64,000 nucleotides of DNA from SZUA-35 sp964351995 (GCA_964351995.1 CAYGQE010000018.1:1-64000); one strand, 5' to 3'. Positions 1 to 8,734 are shown, numbered from the stretch's first letter. Made by a program: numbers and translations. Notes: generated from the letters alone by a model not told the origin.

Positions 1-626
1 GCGACCGTGCGCTCGATCTCGGCCGGGTCGCGATCCAGCTTTTCGCACCACTCATCGAGCACCTTCATCTTGTGGGCGTAGACGTCGGGCGGGCCGAAGG
101 TGTTGTGAGCGTCGGCATATTGGGCCGTGTACTTCAAGGTTCGCTTTTCGCCGCCTCCGCCGATCATGAGCGGCAGGTCGCCGATGGGCCCAGGCTTGAG
201 CGCCTCGAGCCTGGCTTTGATGCGGGGGAGTGCGTCACGCAGATCGGACAGGCGGCTGCCTGCGGTACCGAAGTCCCATCCGTATTCGGTGTAGTCCCGT
301 TCGAACCAACCAGACCCGATCCCGAAGTAGGCCCGGCCATTCGAGATGTGATCGATGGTCCGCATCATGTCGGCTGCCATCTCGGGGTTCTTGTAGCTGT
401 TGCATGAAACGAGCAGACCCAGTTTGGCGTTGCTGGTGTCGGCGGCCATTGCGGCGAGAAGCGACCAGCCTTCGAAGTGGTCACCATCGGGGTCGCCGAA
501 GAGGGGGAAGAAGTGATCCCAGGTCCAGATCGAGTCGAGGCCGGCGTCGTCGGCGGCCTTCCATGCGGCCCGGAGGTCGGGAAGGGTGCAGTGCTGGGGC
601 TGGATCTGAACGCCGACGAGAGTCAT
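1..626 (-). CDS. Luciferase-like (LLM) F420-dependent oxidoreductase, 3' end missing
   Basis: The gene starts at ATG 626 on the minus strand and runs off the window edge; about 208 codons are visible. The product begins MTLVGVQIQPQH and has the TIM-barrel look of the bacterial luciferase-like family: WTWDHFFPL near residue 35, an internal GRAYFGIGSGW stretch and LMIGGGGEKRTL near residue 155. Relatives use F420 or FMN to oxidise or reduce small organic substrates. The substrate cannot be read from the sequence. It follows the amidohydrolase and VOC genes on the same strand with a 34-base gap, so it is probably the last gene of a three-gene operon. The family is clear; F420 rather than FMN is inferred from the actinobacterial context. 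Confidence 0.8.
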   Translation of the reverse strand, partial: MTLVGVQIQPQHCTLPDLRAAWKAADDAGLDSIWTWDHFFPLFGDPDGDHFEGWSLLAAMAADTSNAKLGLLVSCNSYKNPEMAADMMRTIDHISNGRAYFGIGSGWFERDYTEYGWDFGTAGSRLSDLRDALPRIKARLEALKPGPIGDLPLMIGGGGEKRTLKYTAQYADAHNTFGPPDVYAHKMKVLDEWCEKLDRDPAEIERTV

Positions 627-660
627 GCCTGGAAGCTACCCGAACGGCAAGCTGCTCTGA

Positions 661-1020
661 TCAGTGGTCCGCGTAGGCCTCGAGGCGGTTGCCGTCGGGG
701 TCGTGGAAGAACGCTTGCCGCCCAGCGCCGACGGGCTTCGGGCCGCGCACCGTGATGTCGTGCTCGGTCAGGTGGGCACACAACGCATCGAGATCGGTCG
801 CTCGGAACGCAAAGTGCTGACCGACGTCGCCCGGGATGTGCTCGGTTTGAATCAGATGAACTTGTCGCCCTGCGCCAGCATCGAGCCACCGGCCAGGGAA
901 TGGGAAGTCGGGCCGGGGCAGAACGGACAACCCGAGCACACCCACATAAAAGGCCTCGGACCGCTCGACGTCGGTGACATTGAGCGAGACGTGGTGGAGG
1001 TCAGCAATGAACGATGTCAT
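661..1020 (-). CDS. VOC (glyoxalase/bleomycin resistance) family protein
   Basis: This 119-residue single-domain VOC protein begins MTSFIADLHHVSLNV. It has the repeated beta-alpha-beta-beta-beta fold signatures: an early metal-ligand-type His (DLHHVSLNV), an ERSEAFYVGVLGL helix, and near the C terminus FFHDPDGNRLEAY, which supplies the usual terminal Glu. VOC enzymes bind a divalent metal and act on small ligands (isomerases, dioxygenases, resistance proteins). The exact reaction is unknown. Its ATG overlaps the TGA of the upstream amidohydrolase by one base (TGATG), implying translational coupling. Confidence 0.8.
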   Translation of the reverse strand: MTSFIADLHHVSLNVTDVERSEAFYVGVLGLSVLPRPDFPFPGRWLDAGAGRQVHLIQTEHIPGDVGQHFAFRATDLDALCAHLTEHDITVRGPKPVGAGRQAFFHDPDGNRLEAYADH

Positions 1021-2168
1021 CACGACCACATGTCCTCGAAGTTGCGACGGAAGAAGCGGTCCTGCACGTCCGGCGGTAGGTGCGACACCTCGGCATCGAA
1101 TCGCTTGAGCGGGTTGCGCCCTCCCTCGACATGAGGGAAGTCCGAGGAGAACATGGCGATCTCGGGACCGGCCTGCTCGATAATCCACCCCGTTGGTTCG
1201 GTTGGGTAGGGCGTCACCCGCACTTGGCGGCGGACGTAGTCAGAAGGCGTGAGGGACAGCTTCTTGAGTCGTTCCTCCAACCGTTCGAAGGCGGTGAACG
1301 CAGCATCGAGTTGCCGCATGAAGCCGGGTACCCACACGGCTCCGAGCTCGATCACGCCGATCTTCAGGCGGGGGAAACGTTCGAGGACGCCGTCGAAGAT
1401 CAGCATCGACAATGCCTGCAGCGGTGAGGCTGAGATCGCCATGTAGCTGACCGAGCGGAAGTTCTCGCCACCACCGTGGAAGTCGGGCTCGGGCGGCAGG
1501 CCGTTGTTGCGGTGTTGAGGCGGCATCACCAGTTCGGGAGTGGCAACGTGCATCGTCACCGGAATCTGTGCCTCTTGGGCCATGGCCCAGACTGGATCGA
1601 AGGCGATGTGGCTGTGGGCGTGGTGTTGCGGGCATCGGTTGGGAATCAGGAGTGCCTTGGCCCCCGCCTCGATGGCTTCTCTCGTCGCGGCGATCGCACC
1701 GTCGAAGGTCTGCATGGGGATGTAAGCCACGGCGTAGAGGCGTGGATCGATGTCGCAGAAGGCGATGTGTGCTCGGTTTGCGGCTGAAGCAACCTCGTAG
1801 GTCATCGCCGGATCGTTGCCGTGCTCGAGTTCCTCGATCATCGTGTTGTAGACGGTGGGGTAGACGAGCTGACTGGCGAACCCCATGTAGTCGAGCGCCT
1901 TGACTCGATCCTCTGGGATGAAGGCGCCGGTTGCCCGCCAGTTCTTCCGCAGCATCACCTCGGCTTCGTCGGTCGATCGGTAGTCGGCGTCGGCGTGGAG
2001 CGAACGAGAACGTTCGATCTCGTCGAGGGTTGCTTGCACGTTGCCGATGTCGAAATGGTCGAGTGCATAATCGAGCACACGCTTGCTGGCGAAGTCCTCG
2101 ATCCACTCGGGCGTTTCCATCACGTGAGCGTCGGCGTCGTGGATGATGCGATCTTCTACGTAGGCCAT
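1020..2168 (-). CDS. Amidohydrolase family protein (Amidohydro_2)
   Basis: This 382-residue protein begins MAYVEDRIIHDADAHVMETP. The D-A-D-x-H motif near residue 12 is the N-terminal metal-binding signature of the Amidohydro_2 (PF04909) TIM-barrel hydrolases and decarboxylases, which act on aromatic or lactone rings. Further support comes from ALLIPNRCP and VTMHVATPE in mid-protein and MFSSDFPHVEGGRNP near the C terminus, which supplies the Asp/His pair usual in this family. An alternative start 18 bases upstream (2186) is possible. I chose 2168 because the homology begins there. It is the first gene of an operon with a VOC protein and an LLM oxidoreductase, suggesting oxidative catabolism of a cyclic compound. 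Confidence 0.85.
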   Translation of the reverse strand: MAYVEDRIIHDADAHVMETPEWIEDFASKRVLDYALDHFDIGNVQATLDEIERSRSLHADADYRSTDEAEVMLRKNWRATGAFIPEDRVKALDYMGFASQLVYPTVYNTMIEELEHGNDPAMTYEVASAANRAHIAFCDIDPRLYAVAYIPMQTFDGAIAATREAIEAGAKALLIPNRCPQHHAHSHIAFDPVWAMAQEAQIPVTMHVATPELVMPPQHRNNGLPPEPDFHGGGENFRSVSYMAISASPLQALSMLIFDGVLERFPRLKIGVIELGAVWVPGFMRQLDAAFTAFERLEERLKKLSLTPSDYVRRQVRVTPYPTEPTGWIIEQAGPEIAMFSSDFPHVEGGRNPLKRFDAEVSHLPPDVQDRFFRRNFEDMWS

Positions 2169-2203
2169 CGTGTGAGCCTGCCACATCGACCACGTTGCGC
2201 AAA

Positions 2204-2229
2204 TTGGACGGCGTCAAGTTGGACGGCGT
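2204..2229. repeat. Tandem direct repeat in divergent promoter region
   Basis: TTGGACGGCGT occurs at 2204-2214 and again at 2219-2229, a period of 15 bp, between the divergent amidohydrolase (start 2168) and RidA (start 2300) genes. It could be a regulator-binding direct repeat or a local duplication. No regulator gene lies next to it. Confidence 0.4.
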
Positions 2230-2299
2230 GCTGTGAACGCCGTGTTGCGTCTCGCTCGTGAAGGCAACCTGGCGCTCTCCCCGGTGTTACACCCGAAGG

Positions 2300-2704
2300 A
2301 TGCCCAACACATTCATCCACCCAGAAGGAATCTTGCCCGACGTCGTGCACGGCTATACGAGCGTCGTCGTCAGCACCGGTACCAAGATGGTGCATTGCGC
2401 CGGTCAGGTGTCGATGGACGAAGATCTCAACATCGTCGGCGACAATCTCGCTGATCAGATGGCCCAGTGTTTCAAGGCACTCGGGATTGCTCTTGCCGCT
2501 GGCGGTGCCACACCCGCCGATGTTGTTCGGGGACGGATCTACATCGTTGACTACAACGTCGGCATGGTCCCCACGGTCATCGAGCAGACCGCAGCGTTCT
2601 ACGGCCCCGGTGAACCGCCCCCCAGCACGTTGCTCGGCGTGCAATCGCTTGCGCTACCCGGGCTCATGGTCGAGATCGAGGCGACGGCCGTCATCGACAG
2701 CTGA
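2300..2704 (+). CDS. RidA family protein (reactive imine/enamine deaminase family)
   Basis: This 134-residue protein is typical in length for the Rid/YjgF/UK114 family. It begins MPNTFIHPEGILPD and contains VHCAGQVSMDE, GRIYIVDY and a C-terminal LMVEIEATAVID, the conserved beta-strand block of the trimeric chorismate-mutase-like fold. RidA proteins hydrolyse reactive imine or enamine intermediates. The canonical Arg that binds the carboxylate is not obvious at the usual C-terminal position, so this may belong to a divergent Rid subgroup. The gene is divergent from the amidohydrolase operon, and its last 51 bases overlap the end of the convergent MFS gene. Confidence 0.85.
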   Translation: MPNTFIHPEGILPDVVHGYTSVVVSTGTKMVHCAGQVSMDEDLNIVGDNLADQMAQCFKALGIALAAGGATPADVVRGRIYIVDYNVGMVPTVIEQTAAFYGPGEPPPSTLLGVQSLALPGLMVEIEATAVIDS

Positions 2705-4141
2705 AGGGCCGGCGGTCGACGCAGCAGTGCTGCGAGTCGCCGGCCGCTTCTCTGCCTTTGGATACGAAAGCCACAACCAAAGCGGGCTGATGCTCATGAG
2801 CAGGCCCATTGCCCACCAGCCAGTCGAGAACTCACTGGCACGGTTGCCCACGTCGGCACTGCCGATGATGGCAGTGGTGATGGCGACGCCGAAGGCAGAG
2901 CAGGCAATGCGGGCGGTGTTGTAGGCGGCGTTGGCGGCACCGAGTTGGTGCTCGCTGATGTCGCGCAGCGCAGCCGCGTTGGCGGGGCCGAGCATGAAGG
3001 CCATGCCGGTACCGATCGCGAGCGTGCCAGGCAGGAACGCTCGGACGAAGATCTCGTCCGGTCGCAATCGCCATGCCATCCACAGTGTCCCCGCCGATGC
3101 CATGGAGCCGCCGAGGATGAGCAGTTCGCGGTACCCGTAACGGTCGACGAGGCGCCCGGCCATGGGGGCGAACAGTACGAGCGCCAGCGGGCCGGGGGTC
3201 ATCGAGAGGCCGATCTGGATGTTTGAGTAGCCCCAGACGTCGTTGAGGAAAAGCGGGTAGAGAAACCACGTGGCCGAGGTGGATGTCGACAGCAGCGCGC
3301 TCGCGCCGGTCACGACCCGGAATGGCTTGTTCTGCAAGAGGCCGAAGTCGAGCAGTGGTTCGTCGTGACGCCGCGAGGAGCTGATGAAGATCACACCACC
3401 GACGAGTGCAACGAGGAAGACGCCAACGATCCGACCGTCGAGCCAACCCCACGAGCGACCCTGCACGATCACGAACGTGGCGCCGCCGATCGCCAGGGTG
3501 CCGGTGACCGTGCCGAGAAGGTCGAGCGGTGGCGGCTTGTCGACCACGGTGTCGTCGGCCATGACCTTCGCGGCCAACACCATTCCCAAGACGGCGATCG
3601 GCACGACGATGACGAACACGAACCGCCAGCTCGACACTTCCAGCAAGCCGGCAGCAACGACGGGGGCCATCGCTGCCCCCAACACGCCCATGGACGACCA
3701 CAACGTCACGACCGAGCCGTGCTGTTCCTTGGGGTAGAGCGGGAGGACCGCAGCCAGCGAGGAGGGGATCATCAAGGCGACGCCCATCGCTTGGATGACG
3801 CGGGCGGCGATGACAAGGTTGATGTTCGGGGCGACGGCCGACAGCGCAGCACCGACACCGAACACTGCCATGCCGACGATGAAGATCCGGCGTCGACCGA
3901 TCCGGTCGGCCAGTCGACCGCCCAACAACATGAAGGTCACCTGCGTGACAAGGAAGGCCGAGATGACCCAGGAGATGTGGGTGAGACCGACCTCGGCGAA
4001 CTCGTCTTCCAACACCGGTATGGCGATGTTGGTGGCCGTGCCGACGAAGGCAGCGAGCAGCATGGCGGTGGCGGCGATGGCCAAGGCGGCGCGTCGACGC
4101 CGCTCGCTCGGTCCTTCGGTTGGTTTGTCGCTGGCAGTCAC
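2654..4141 (-). CDS. MFS transporter, DHA2-type drug:proton antiporter
   Basis: This 495-residue protein has about fourteen hydrophobic segments, the length and topology of the DHA2 (EmrB/QacA) family. Motif A is present between TM2 and TM3 as GGRLADRIGRRRI, and the antiporter motif C region in TM5 reads LGAAMAPVVAAGLL. The N terminus is cytoplasmic and Arg-rich (PSERRRRAAL). The likely role is proton-driven export of hydrophobic small molecules from the cytoplasmic membrane; the substrate cannot be predicted. The gene is divergent from the SDR gene with a 115-bp promoter region between. Its 3' end overlaps RidA in antisense orientation. Confidence 0.88.
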   Translation of the reverse strand: MTASDKPTEGPSERRRRAALAIAATAMLLAAFVGTATNIAIPVLEDEFAEVGLTHISWVISAFLVTQVTFMLLGGRLADRIGRRRIFIVGMAVFGVGAALSAVAPNINLVIAARVIQAMGVALMIPSSLAAVLPLYPKEQHGSVVTLWSSMGVLGAAMAPVVAAGLLEVSSWRFVFVIVVPIAVLGMVLAAKVMADDTVVDKPPPLDLLGTVTGTLAIGGATFVIVQGRSWGWLDGRIVGVFLVALVGGVIFISSSRRHDEPLLDFGLLQNKPFRVVTGASALLSTSTSATWFLYPLFLNDVWGYSNIQIGLSMTPGPLALVLFAPMAGRLVDRYGYRELLILGGSMASAGTLWMAWRLRPDEIFVRAFLPGTLAIGTGMAFMLGPANAAALRDISEHQLGAANAAYNTARIACSAFGVAITTAIIGSADVGNRASEFSTGWWAMGLLMSISPLWLWLSYPKAEKRPATRSTAASTAGPSAVDDGRRLDLDHEPG

Positions 4142-4256
4142 CGTTTCGATGGAGCGACACTAGCCACCGCTGCTCCGAGGCTCCGCAATTTCACCGGGGC
4201 TTGGAAACTTTTCCTTGCAACGTGAAGACTCGACCAACTTCGATGAAGGGAACCCC

Positions 4257-5051
4257 ATGACCGAGCAAGACGAGCAAGGAGCAGGTCGAGTCGAAGGCAA
4301 GGTGGCCATCATCACCGGGGCAGCATCCGGTCTTGGTCGGGCCGACGCACTGCGCCTCGCCGAAGAGGGCGCCCGGGTGGTGCTCACCGACATCAACACC
4401 GATGCCGGTATCGACGTGGCGGCCGAGTGTGGTGGCACGTTCATCACCCAGGACGTCGGTGATGAAGCTTCGTGGCCTGCGTTGGTCGAGTCGACCATGG
4501 CCGACTTCGGCCGGCTCGACATCTTGGTGAACAACGCTGGTGTTGCACCGATCGCCAACATCGAAACAACCACGACCGACGTGTGGCGCCACGTCATGCG
4601 AGTGCACGTCGACAGCACGTTCTTCGGCTGCCGGGCAGCAATACCCGCAATGGCAGTCAACGGCGGTGGGTCGATCATCAACATGTCATCGACGGCAGCG
4701 CTTGTTGGGATCTCTCCGTACCTTGCGTATTCAGCAGCCAAAGGTGCGATTCGTTCGATGACCAAGTCGATGGCTGCGCACTGTCGGGCCCAGCGCAACG
4801 GTGTGCGATGCAACTCGGTCCACCCCGGCAGCATCTCGACGCCGATGGTCCACCAGGCGTTGGAGACCTTGGCCGGTGTCGACCTGATGGCATCACCCGA
4901 CCCCGAGGCCATGCGAGTTGCCATGGGCATCGGCGAGCCCGTCGATGTCGCCAACATGATCCTCTTCCTGAGCTCGGATGAGTCGAAGCACGTCAACGGC
5001 GCCGAGCTCGTCATCGACAACGCCGACACCGTCGATCAGGCTCGCGGATGA
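4257..5051 (+). CDS. SDR family NAD(P)-dependent oxidoreductase
   Basis: This 264-residue classical short-chain dehydrogenase/reductase has a TGAASGLG cofactor loop at about residues 20-27, an acidic TDIN after beta-2 (suggesting NAD rather than NADP), NNAG at 92-95, the catalytic Ser in NMSS near 144, and YSAAK (Tyr158, Lys162). ATG 4257 is preceded by GAAGGG about seven bases upstream, which fixes the start. It is the first gene of a two-gene operon with a VOC protein (ATGA overlap). The alcohol or ketone substrate is unknown. Confidence 0.88.
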   Translation: MTEQDEQGAGRVEGKVAIITGAASGLGRADALRLAEEGARVVLTDINTDAGIDVAAECGGTFITQDVGDEASWPALVESTMADFGRLDILVNNAGVAPIANIETTTTDVWRHVMRVHVDSTFFGCRAAIPAMAVNGGGSIINMSSTAALVGISPYLAYSAAKGAIRSMTKSMAAHCRAQRNGVRCNSVHPGSISTPMVHQALETLAGVDLMASPDPEAMRVAMGIGEPVDVANMILFLSSDESKHVNGAELVIDNADTVDQARG

Positions 5052-5497
5052 CGATCACCGGTCTTGTTCACGTGAACGTGAACTGCAGTGACTTCGATCG
5101 CTCGAAGGCGTTCTACGAGATGCTGGGTTTCGAACACATGATGGCCGTGCCACCCACCAACACCGCTGAGGTCGCAGCAGCGGTCGGGATGCCTCCGTAT
5201 CGGGTGAAAGGCGCGCTCCTGGTCTTGCGGACCGGATCGACACCGTTCGTTCTCGACCTGCTCGAATGGCAAGAGCCCACCGACGCTGCCGGCCCGTACC
5301 CGCACCTGTACCACCTCGGGATCGCTCGGATCGCGCTGTCGTCTGACGACCTGGCCGGCGACATGGCTCGGCTGCAGGCTGAGGGCGTGGAGTTCTTGTC
5401 CGAGCCCGCGTCAGTCACGATCGATGGTCGCACCACCTCGTTCGTCTGCTTCAAAGACCCGGACGGCACGATCCTCGAACTGGCGCAGACGAGGTGA
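5048..5497 (+). CDS. VOC family protein
   Basis: This 149-residue VOC-fold protein begins MTITGLVHVNVNCSDFDRS. It has an N-terminal His, FYEMLGFEH, a second half with LYHLGIARIAL, and a C-terminal CFKDPDGTILELAQ that carries the conserved Glu. Its start codon lies inside the stop of the SDR gene (ATGA), so the two are translationally coupled and probably act on the same compound. The reaction is not assigned. Confidence 0.82.
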   Translation: MTITGLVHVNVNCSDFDRSKAFYEMLGFEHMMAVPPTNTAEVAAAVGMPPYRVKGALLVLRTGSTPFVLDLLEWQEPTDAAGPYPHLYHLGIARIALSSDDLAGDMARLQAEGVEFLSEPASVTIDGRTTSFVCFKDPDGTILELAQTR

Positions 5498-5507
5498 CTC
5501 GTCCTGA

Positions 5508-5894
5508 TCAGACGTCGTGCATCGGGATCGATTCCCGAGCTGCGTCGGCGACTTGTTCGATGTGCGACCGGTTCGAGGTCACAACAGCGTCGCCTCGCCG
5601 GCAAGCTCCCTCGACCACGGCCACGTCCACGATGTCGGCAAGACCGCTCCGCCTGATCAGCAGTCCAACCGCGCGGGCTTGGAGCTCGTTCATGCTCTCG
5701 ATTCTGCATCCCCTGAGCAATCGAGACATCTGGTGCTGTGGCCCGCCTCGCCACGCTTCGGCGAGAACCCCAACGGGAACTGTTGGTGCAATCCCGCGGC
5801 CGAGCGCTGCCCGGTGCAGCGACCAAAGAAGTCGCTCGTTGCGTTCGGCTGCGATCAGGGCTCCGGTGTCGTAGGTCAGCCCGTTCGCGCTCAC
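5508..5894 (-). CDS. PIN-domain toxin (VapC-like ribonuclease)
   Basis: This 128-residue protein is typical of VapC toxins. The acidic PIN residues are visible: Asp9 in TYDTGALIAAE, Glu46 in VLAEAW, Asp88/Asp91 in LADIVDVAVVE and Asp103 in GDAVVTSN. VapC toxins are Mg-dependent endoribonucleases that cleave tRNA or rRNA and are neutralised by the cognate antitoxin. The start codon overlaps the stop of the upstream antitoxin (ATGA, 5891-5894), the classic vapBC arrangement. It converges on the VOC gene with a 10-bp gap. Confidence 0.85.
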   Translation of the reverse strand: MSANGLTYDTGALIAAERNERLLWSLHRAALGRGIAPTVPVGVLAEAWRGGPQHQMSRLLRGCRIESMNELQARAVGLLIRRSGLADIVDVAVVEGACRRGDAVVTSNRSHIEQVADAARESIPMHDV

Positions 5895-6145
5895 GCGGAC
5901 TCGCTGGTTGTGTCCCGGAGCAAGCGGTCGAGCAGTACCTCACCTGCTGCGAGTTCTTCGGCTGTGAGCGGACCAGCGTCTGCTTCCCAGTGGGCCACTC
6001 CTTGGATCCCTTCGCGGATGAGGAGTGAGTGCTCGGCTGCGCTGGTGAGCCATGCGGAGAACGACACTCCTTCTTCGACTGCGGCGCGTTCGACCCGGGC
6101 GGCGATGGAGTCGTCGAGAGAGACAGATCGTTTGGTGACAGCCAC
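5891..6145 (-). CDS. Antitoxin of a VapBC-type module
   Basis: This 84-residue protein starts at GTG 6145 (VAVTKRSVSLDDSIAARVE). The N-terminal basic strand followed by two helices (SIAARVERAAVEEGVSFSAW) looks like a ribbon-helix-helix DNA-binding domain. The acidic C-terminal half (LTAEELAAGEVLLDRLL) is the expected toxin-binding tail. The reading frame is open upstream to 6313. I chose the GTG because the domain begins there and because a tandem palindrome at 6154-6176 lies just upstream as a likely autoregulatory operator. No clear Shine-Dalgarno sequence is present, so a leaderless or near-leaderless transcript is possible. Confidence 0.75.
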   Translation of the reverse strand: MAVTKRSVSLDDSIAARVERAAVEEGVSFSAWLTSAAEHSLLIREGIQGVAHWEADAGPLTAEELAAGEVLLDRLLRDTTSESA

Positions 6146-6153
6146 GGATTGGA

Positions 6154-6176
6154 TGGTAGTACCAGTGGTGGCACCA
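6154..6176. promoter_or_regulatory. Tandem palindromic operator upstream of vapBC-like genes
   Basis: Two 11-bp palindromes sit side by side: TGGTAGTACCA (6154-6164) and TGGTGGCACCA (6166-6176). They share the form TGGTRGYACCA with 12-bp centre-to-centre spacing and end eight bases before the antitoxin start codon. Ribbon-helix-helix antitoxins typically bind such paired palindromes to repress their own operon. Binding is inferred. Confidence 0.65.
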
Positions 6177-6252
6177 GGAAACGTAGACAATCGCGACATC
6201 GGCCCGCCAGTCGTAGCCGGGTATCGGACCACCGTGCCTGTGGCCAGCGGTG

Positions 6253-6765
6253 TCAATCCAGTTCGTTGAACGGCGCGGCGTAGCGGAATTGGCCGCTGAT
6301 CGACGATGGCCATGCCGCAAGCGGCTTGACCTGGAAGTAGGCGCCCCGGGCGGCTTCGGGAGGGTCGACACCCAGCTCAGTCGAGGCGACAAAGCCGAAG
6401 CGGGAGTAGTAGCCGGGGTCGCCGAGGAGTGCGATCAACGGCTCGCCCTTCGCATCGGCAGCACCGATCAGCGCATGGACGAGGGCTGAACCGACCCCGC
6501 CACGTTGCACAGTTGGCGCGACCCCGATCGGTCCGAGCCCAACGCAGAGAACATCGCCGACCTGGCCCCGTGTGCACAGGGCGTGCCCGACTTGCGTGCC
6601 GTCGATCTCGGCCACCCACGACAGTTCGGGAATCCAGCCATCACAGGCCCGCAGTTCGTCGAGCAGCCGAGCCTCGATTGGTTCGTCATCGGTCTGCCGA
6701 AAAGCATCGACGTGGATGGTCCGGCTCTTGGGCCAGTCGTTGGTTGTCTCGCGGCGAATCTGCAT
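6253..6765 (-). CDS. GNAT family N-acetyltransferase
   Basis: This 170-residue protein starts MQIRRETTNDW at 6765. It has the GNAT fold signatures: WVAEIDGTQVGHALCTRG, then GPIGVAPTVQRGGVGSALV, where QRGGVG is the acetyl-CoA pyrophosphate-binding Q/RxxGxG loop, and YYSRFGFVAS near residue 130. This pattern matches the YhbS-type (COG3153) subgroup. The substrate is unknown. It is divergent from the ABC exporter gene at 6876. Confidence 0.85.
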   Translation of the reverse strand: MQIRRETTNDWPKSRTIHVDAFRQTDDEPIEARLLDELRACDGWIPELSWVAEIDGTQVGHALCTRGQVGDVLCVGLGPIGVAPTVQRGGVGSALVHALIGAADAKGEPLIALLGDPGYYSRFGFVASTELGVDPPEAARGAYFQVKPLAAWPSSISGQFRYAAPFNELD

Positions 6766-6875
6766 TGCCCGGGAATCTAGATGAGCTGATGAGATCTGGC
6801 TCCCAATTCTCGAGGGGCAAGGCGAGGCCAGAGAATCCGAAGAGCCGTTCGACTCGCAGGAGCTACATTCGCACG

Positions 6876-8720
6876 ATGGCACTTCGAACAGGTCGCTCCG
6901 CGAGCGGAGACGATCAGTCGTTTGCGGCCGTTCGATCCCTCATCGGACAGCACAAACGACGCATGGCGATTGCCACCGTGCTTCGGGCCCTGGCGTCGGC
7001 ACTGCCGGCGTTGCACCCGTACTTCCTGGCCCAGTTGGCGACCTCGATCGACGAGCCGGACCGTGTCGGCTTCTATCTGCTGCTGTTGTTCGGCACGGGC
7101 TTTGTCCACTTCACCCTCTGGACGATCTGTGATTACTACGTGGCAGCAAAGCTCAACCCGCTGACGTATGAGTTCAAGCGGTTGGCCTTCGACACGGTCT
7201 GGTCAGAGGACTACCAGCACTTCGTCGACCGGCCGTCTGGCAAGGTGGCCAGCTACGTCAACGACATCAGGAACCACACCCAGGTGCTGTGGGACGCTGC
7301 TCACTACGGCTTCCTGCCGGTGCTCGCTGCCATTCCCGTCTACGTCTTCCTGCTGTGGAGCACCGCGCCCGGCAACGCCCTGGTCTACGCCGTGTTCCTT
7401 GTCGGCTCTGGCGTTGTGCTGGCGCTCGTGGCCGGACCGGTCAACGCCAGGCAGCGCCACCTGACCAGCGAGACCGCCACCAACACCGGTCGAGTCTTCG
7501 ACTCGTATTCGAACTTCGTCAACGTGTTCTCGTTCCGGGCCCACCGCAAGGAACTTGATCGCAACAACGAACAGCTCGATGGCTTGATCGTCGATGACAT
7601 CCGATTCGGCTACGCCCTGTCGACCTATTGGGCTGTGTCTTCGGTGCTCATCCGGGGTCTTTTGTGGGCCGCCGTCATGGGCTTCAGCTGGTATCAGTTC
7701 GACAGTGGCGCAATCTCGTTCACGGCGATGGTCGTGTCGATCACTGTGCTGATCGACTTCACCGCCCAGTACTGGAACGTGGTGCACAACTTGGGTGAGT
7801 GGATCGACAAGTCGGCTCGGTTCCGAGAGGCGTACACCTACCTCTTTCCCGGTCGGAACATCGTGACCGACCCGCCGACCAAGCCTGGTGTTGCGCCGAC
7901 TGCCCCGCCGGCGACCAACGGGTCGACGCCAGCCCATTCGGCAACGCCGGCCCAACCCTCGAAGCAAGCACAGCCGGCTCGCATGCTGAAGAGCCTCGAG
8001 GTCCGCAACGTTCGTTTCGCCTACCCAGACGAGCCCGACCGTTTCGTGCTCGACGGCGTCAGTTTCACGGTCAATCGGGGCGAACGTCTCGGGGTGGTGG
8101 GCCGAAGCGGCGAAGGCAAATCGACACTCATCAAGATCCTGCTCGGCTTCTACCAGCCCACCAGCGGCGAGGTACTGGTCGATGGCAGACCGGTAGGCCC
8201 CGACGAGCTGGCTCAACTGCAGGCCTATGTCCCGCAGGACACGTCGCTGTTCCAGGAGACGGTCGAGTACAACATCGGCTACGCCGAACCTGGACCGGCC
8301 GACCCCGCTCGGATTCGTGAGGCCGCTGACAAGGCCAACATCGCCGACTTCATCGAGACCCTGCCAGACGGCTTCCGCACGATGGTGGGCGAGCGCGGCA
8401 TCAAGCTGAGCCTCGGTCAGCGGCAGCGCATTGCGATCGCTCGTGCCTTCCTCAAGCAGTCAGACCTCGTGATTCTCGACGAGGCCACGTCGGCCCTCGA
8501 CTCTGAGACCGAGGCTCGAATTCAGGAGTCACTGCTCGAACTGTGGGAGGGACGAGCCGCCATCGTGATCGCTCACCGTTTGGCCACGCTCAACGATGTC
8601 GACCGCATCCTCGTGATCGAGAACGGCCGGGTCGTCGAGCAGGGTCGCAAGGAAGACCTGCTTGCTTCGCCCGGTCGGTTCGCCGAGATGTGGGGTCTGC
8701 AGCGTTCCGGCTTCAACTGA
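6876..8720 (+). CDS. ABC exporter, fused permease and ATPase (half-transporter)
   Basis: This 614-residue half-transporter has a transmembrane domain (about residues 25-310, six segments), a Pro/Ala/Thr-rich linker (about 331-370) and a nucleotide-binding domain. Visible motifs are Walker A GRSGEGKST (409-417), Q-loop YVPQDT, signature LSLGQ (511-515, where LSGGQ is usual), Walker B LVILDEATSALD and H-loop VIAHR. Such proteins form homodimers that export lipids, peptides or drugs. I chose ATG 6876, with AGGAG at 6858-6862; in-frame codons upstream only read into the divergent GNAT promoter region. The altered signature residue and the low-complexity linker are unusual. Confidence 0.88.
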   Translation: MALRTGRSASGDDQSFAAVRSLIGQHKRRMAIATVLRALASALPALHPYFLAQLATSIDEPDRVGFYLLLLFGTGFVHFTLWTICDYYVAAKLNPLTYEFKRLAFDTVWSEDYQHFVDRPSGKVASYVNDIRNHTQVLWDAAHYGFLPVLAAIPVYVFLLWSTAPGNALVYAVFLVGSGVVLALVAGPVNARQRHLTSETATNTGRVFDSYSNFVNVFSFRAHRKELDRNNEQLDGLIVDDIRFGYALSTYWAVSSVLIRGLLWAAVMGFSWYQFDSGAISFTAMVVSITVLIDFTAQYWNVVHNLGEWIDKSARFREAYTYLFPGRNIVTDPPTKPGVAPTAPPATNGSTPAHSATPAQPSKQAQPARMLKSLEVRNVRFAYPDEPDRFVLDGVSFTVNRGERLGVVGRSGEGKSTLIKILLGFYQPTSGEVLVDGRPVGPDELAQLQAYVPQDTSLFQETVEYNIGYAEPGPADPARIREAADKANIADFIETLPDGFRTMVGERGIKLSLGQRQRIAIARAFLKQSDLVILDEATSALDSETEARIQESLLELWEGRAAIVIAHRLATLNDVDRILVIENGRVVEQGRKEDLLASPGRFAEMWGLQRSGFN

Positions 8721-8734
8721 CAGAACGGTGAGCT

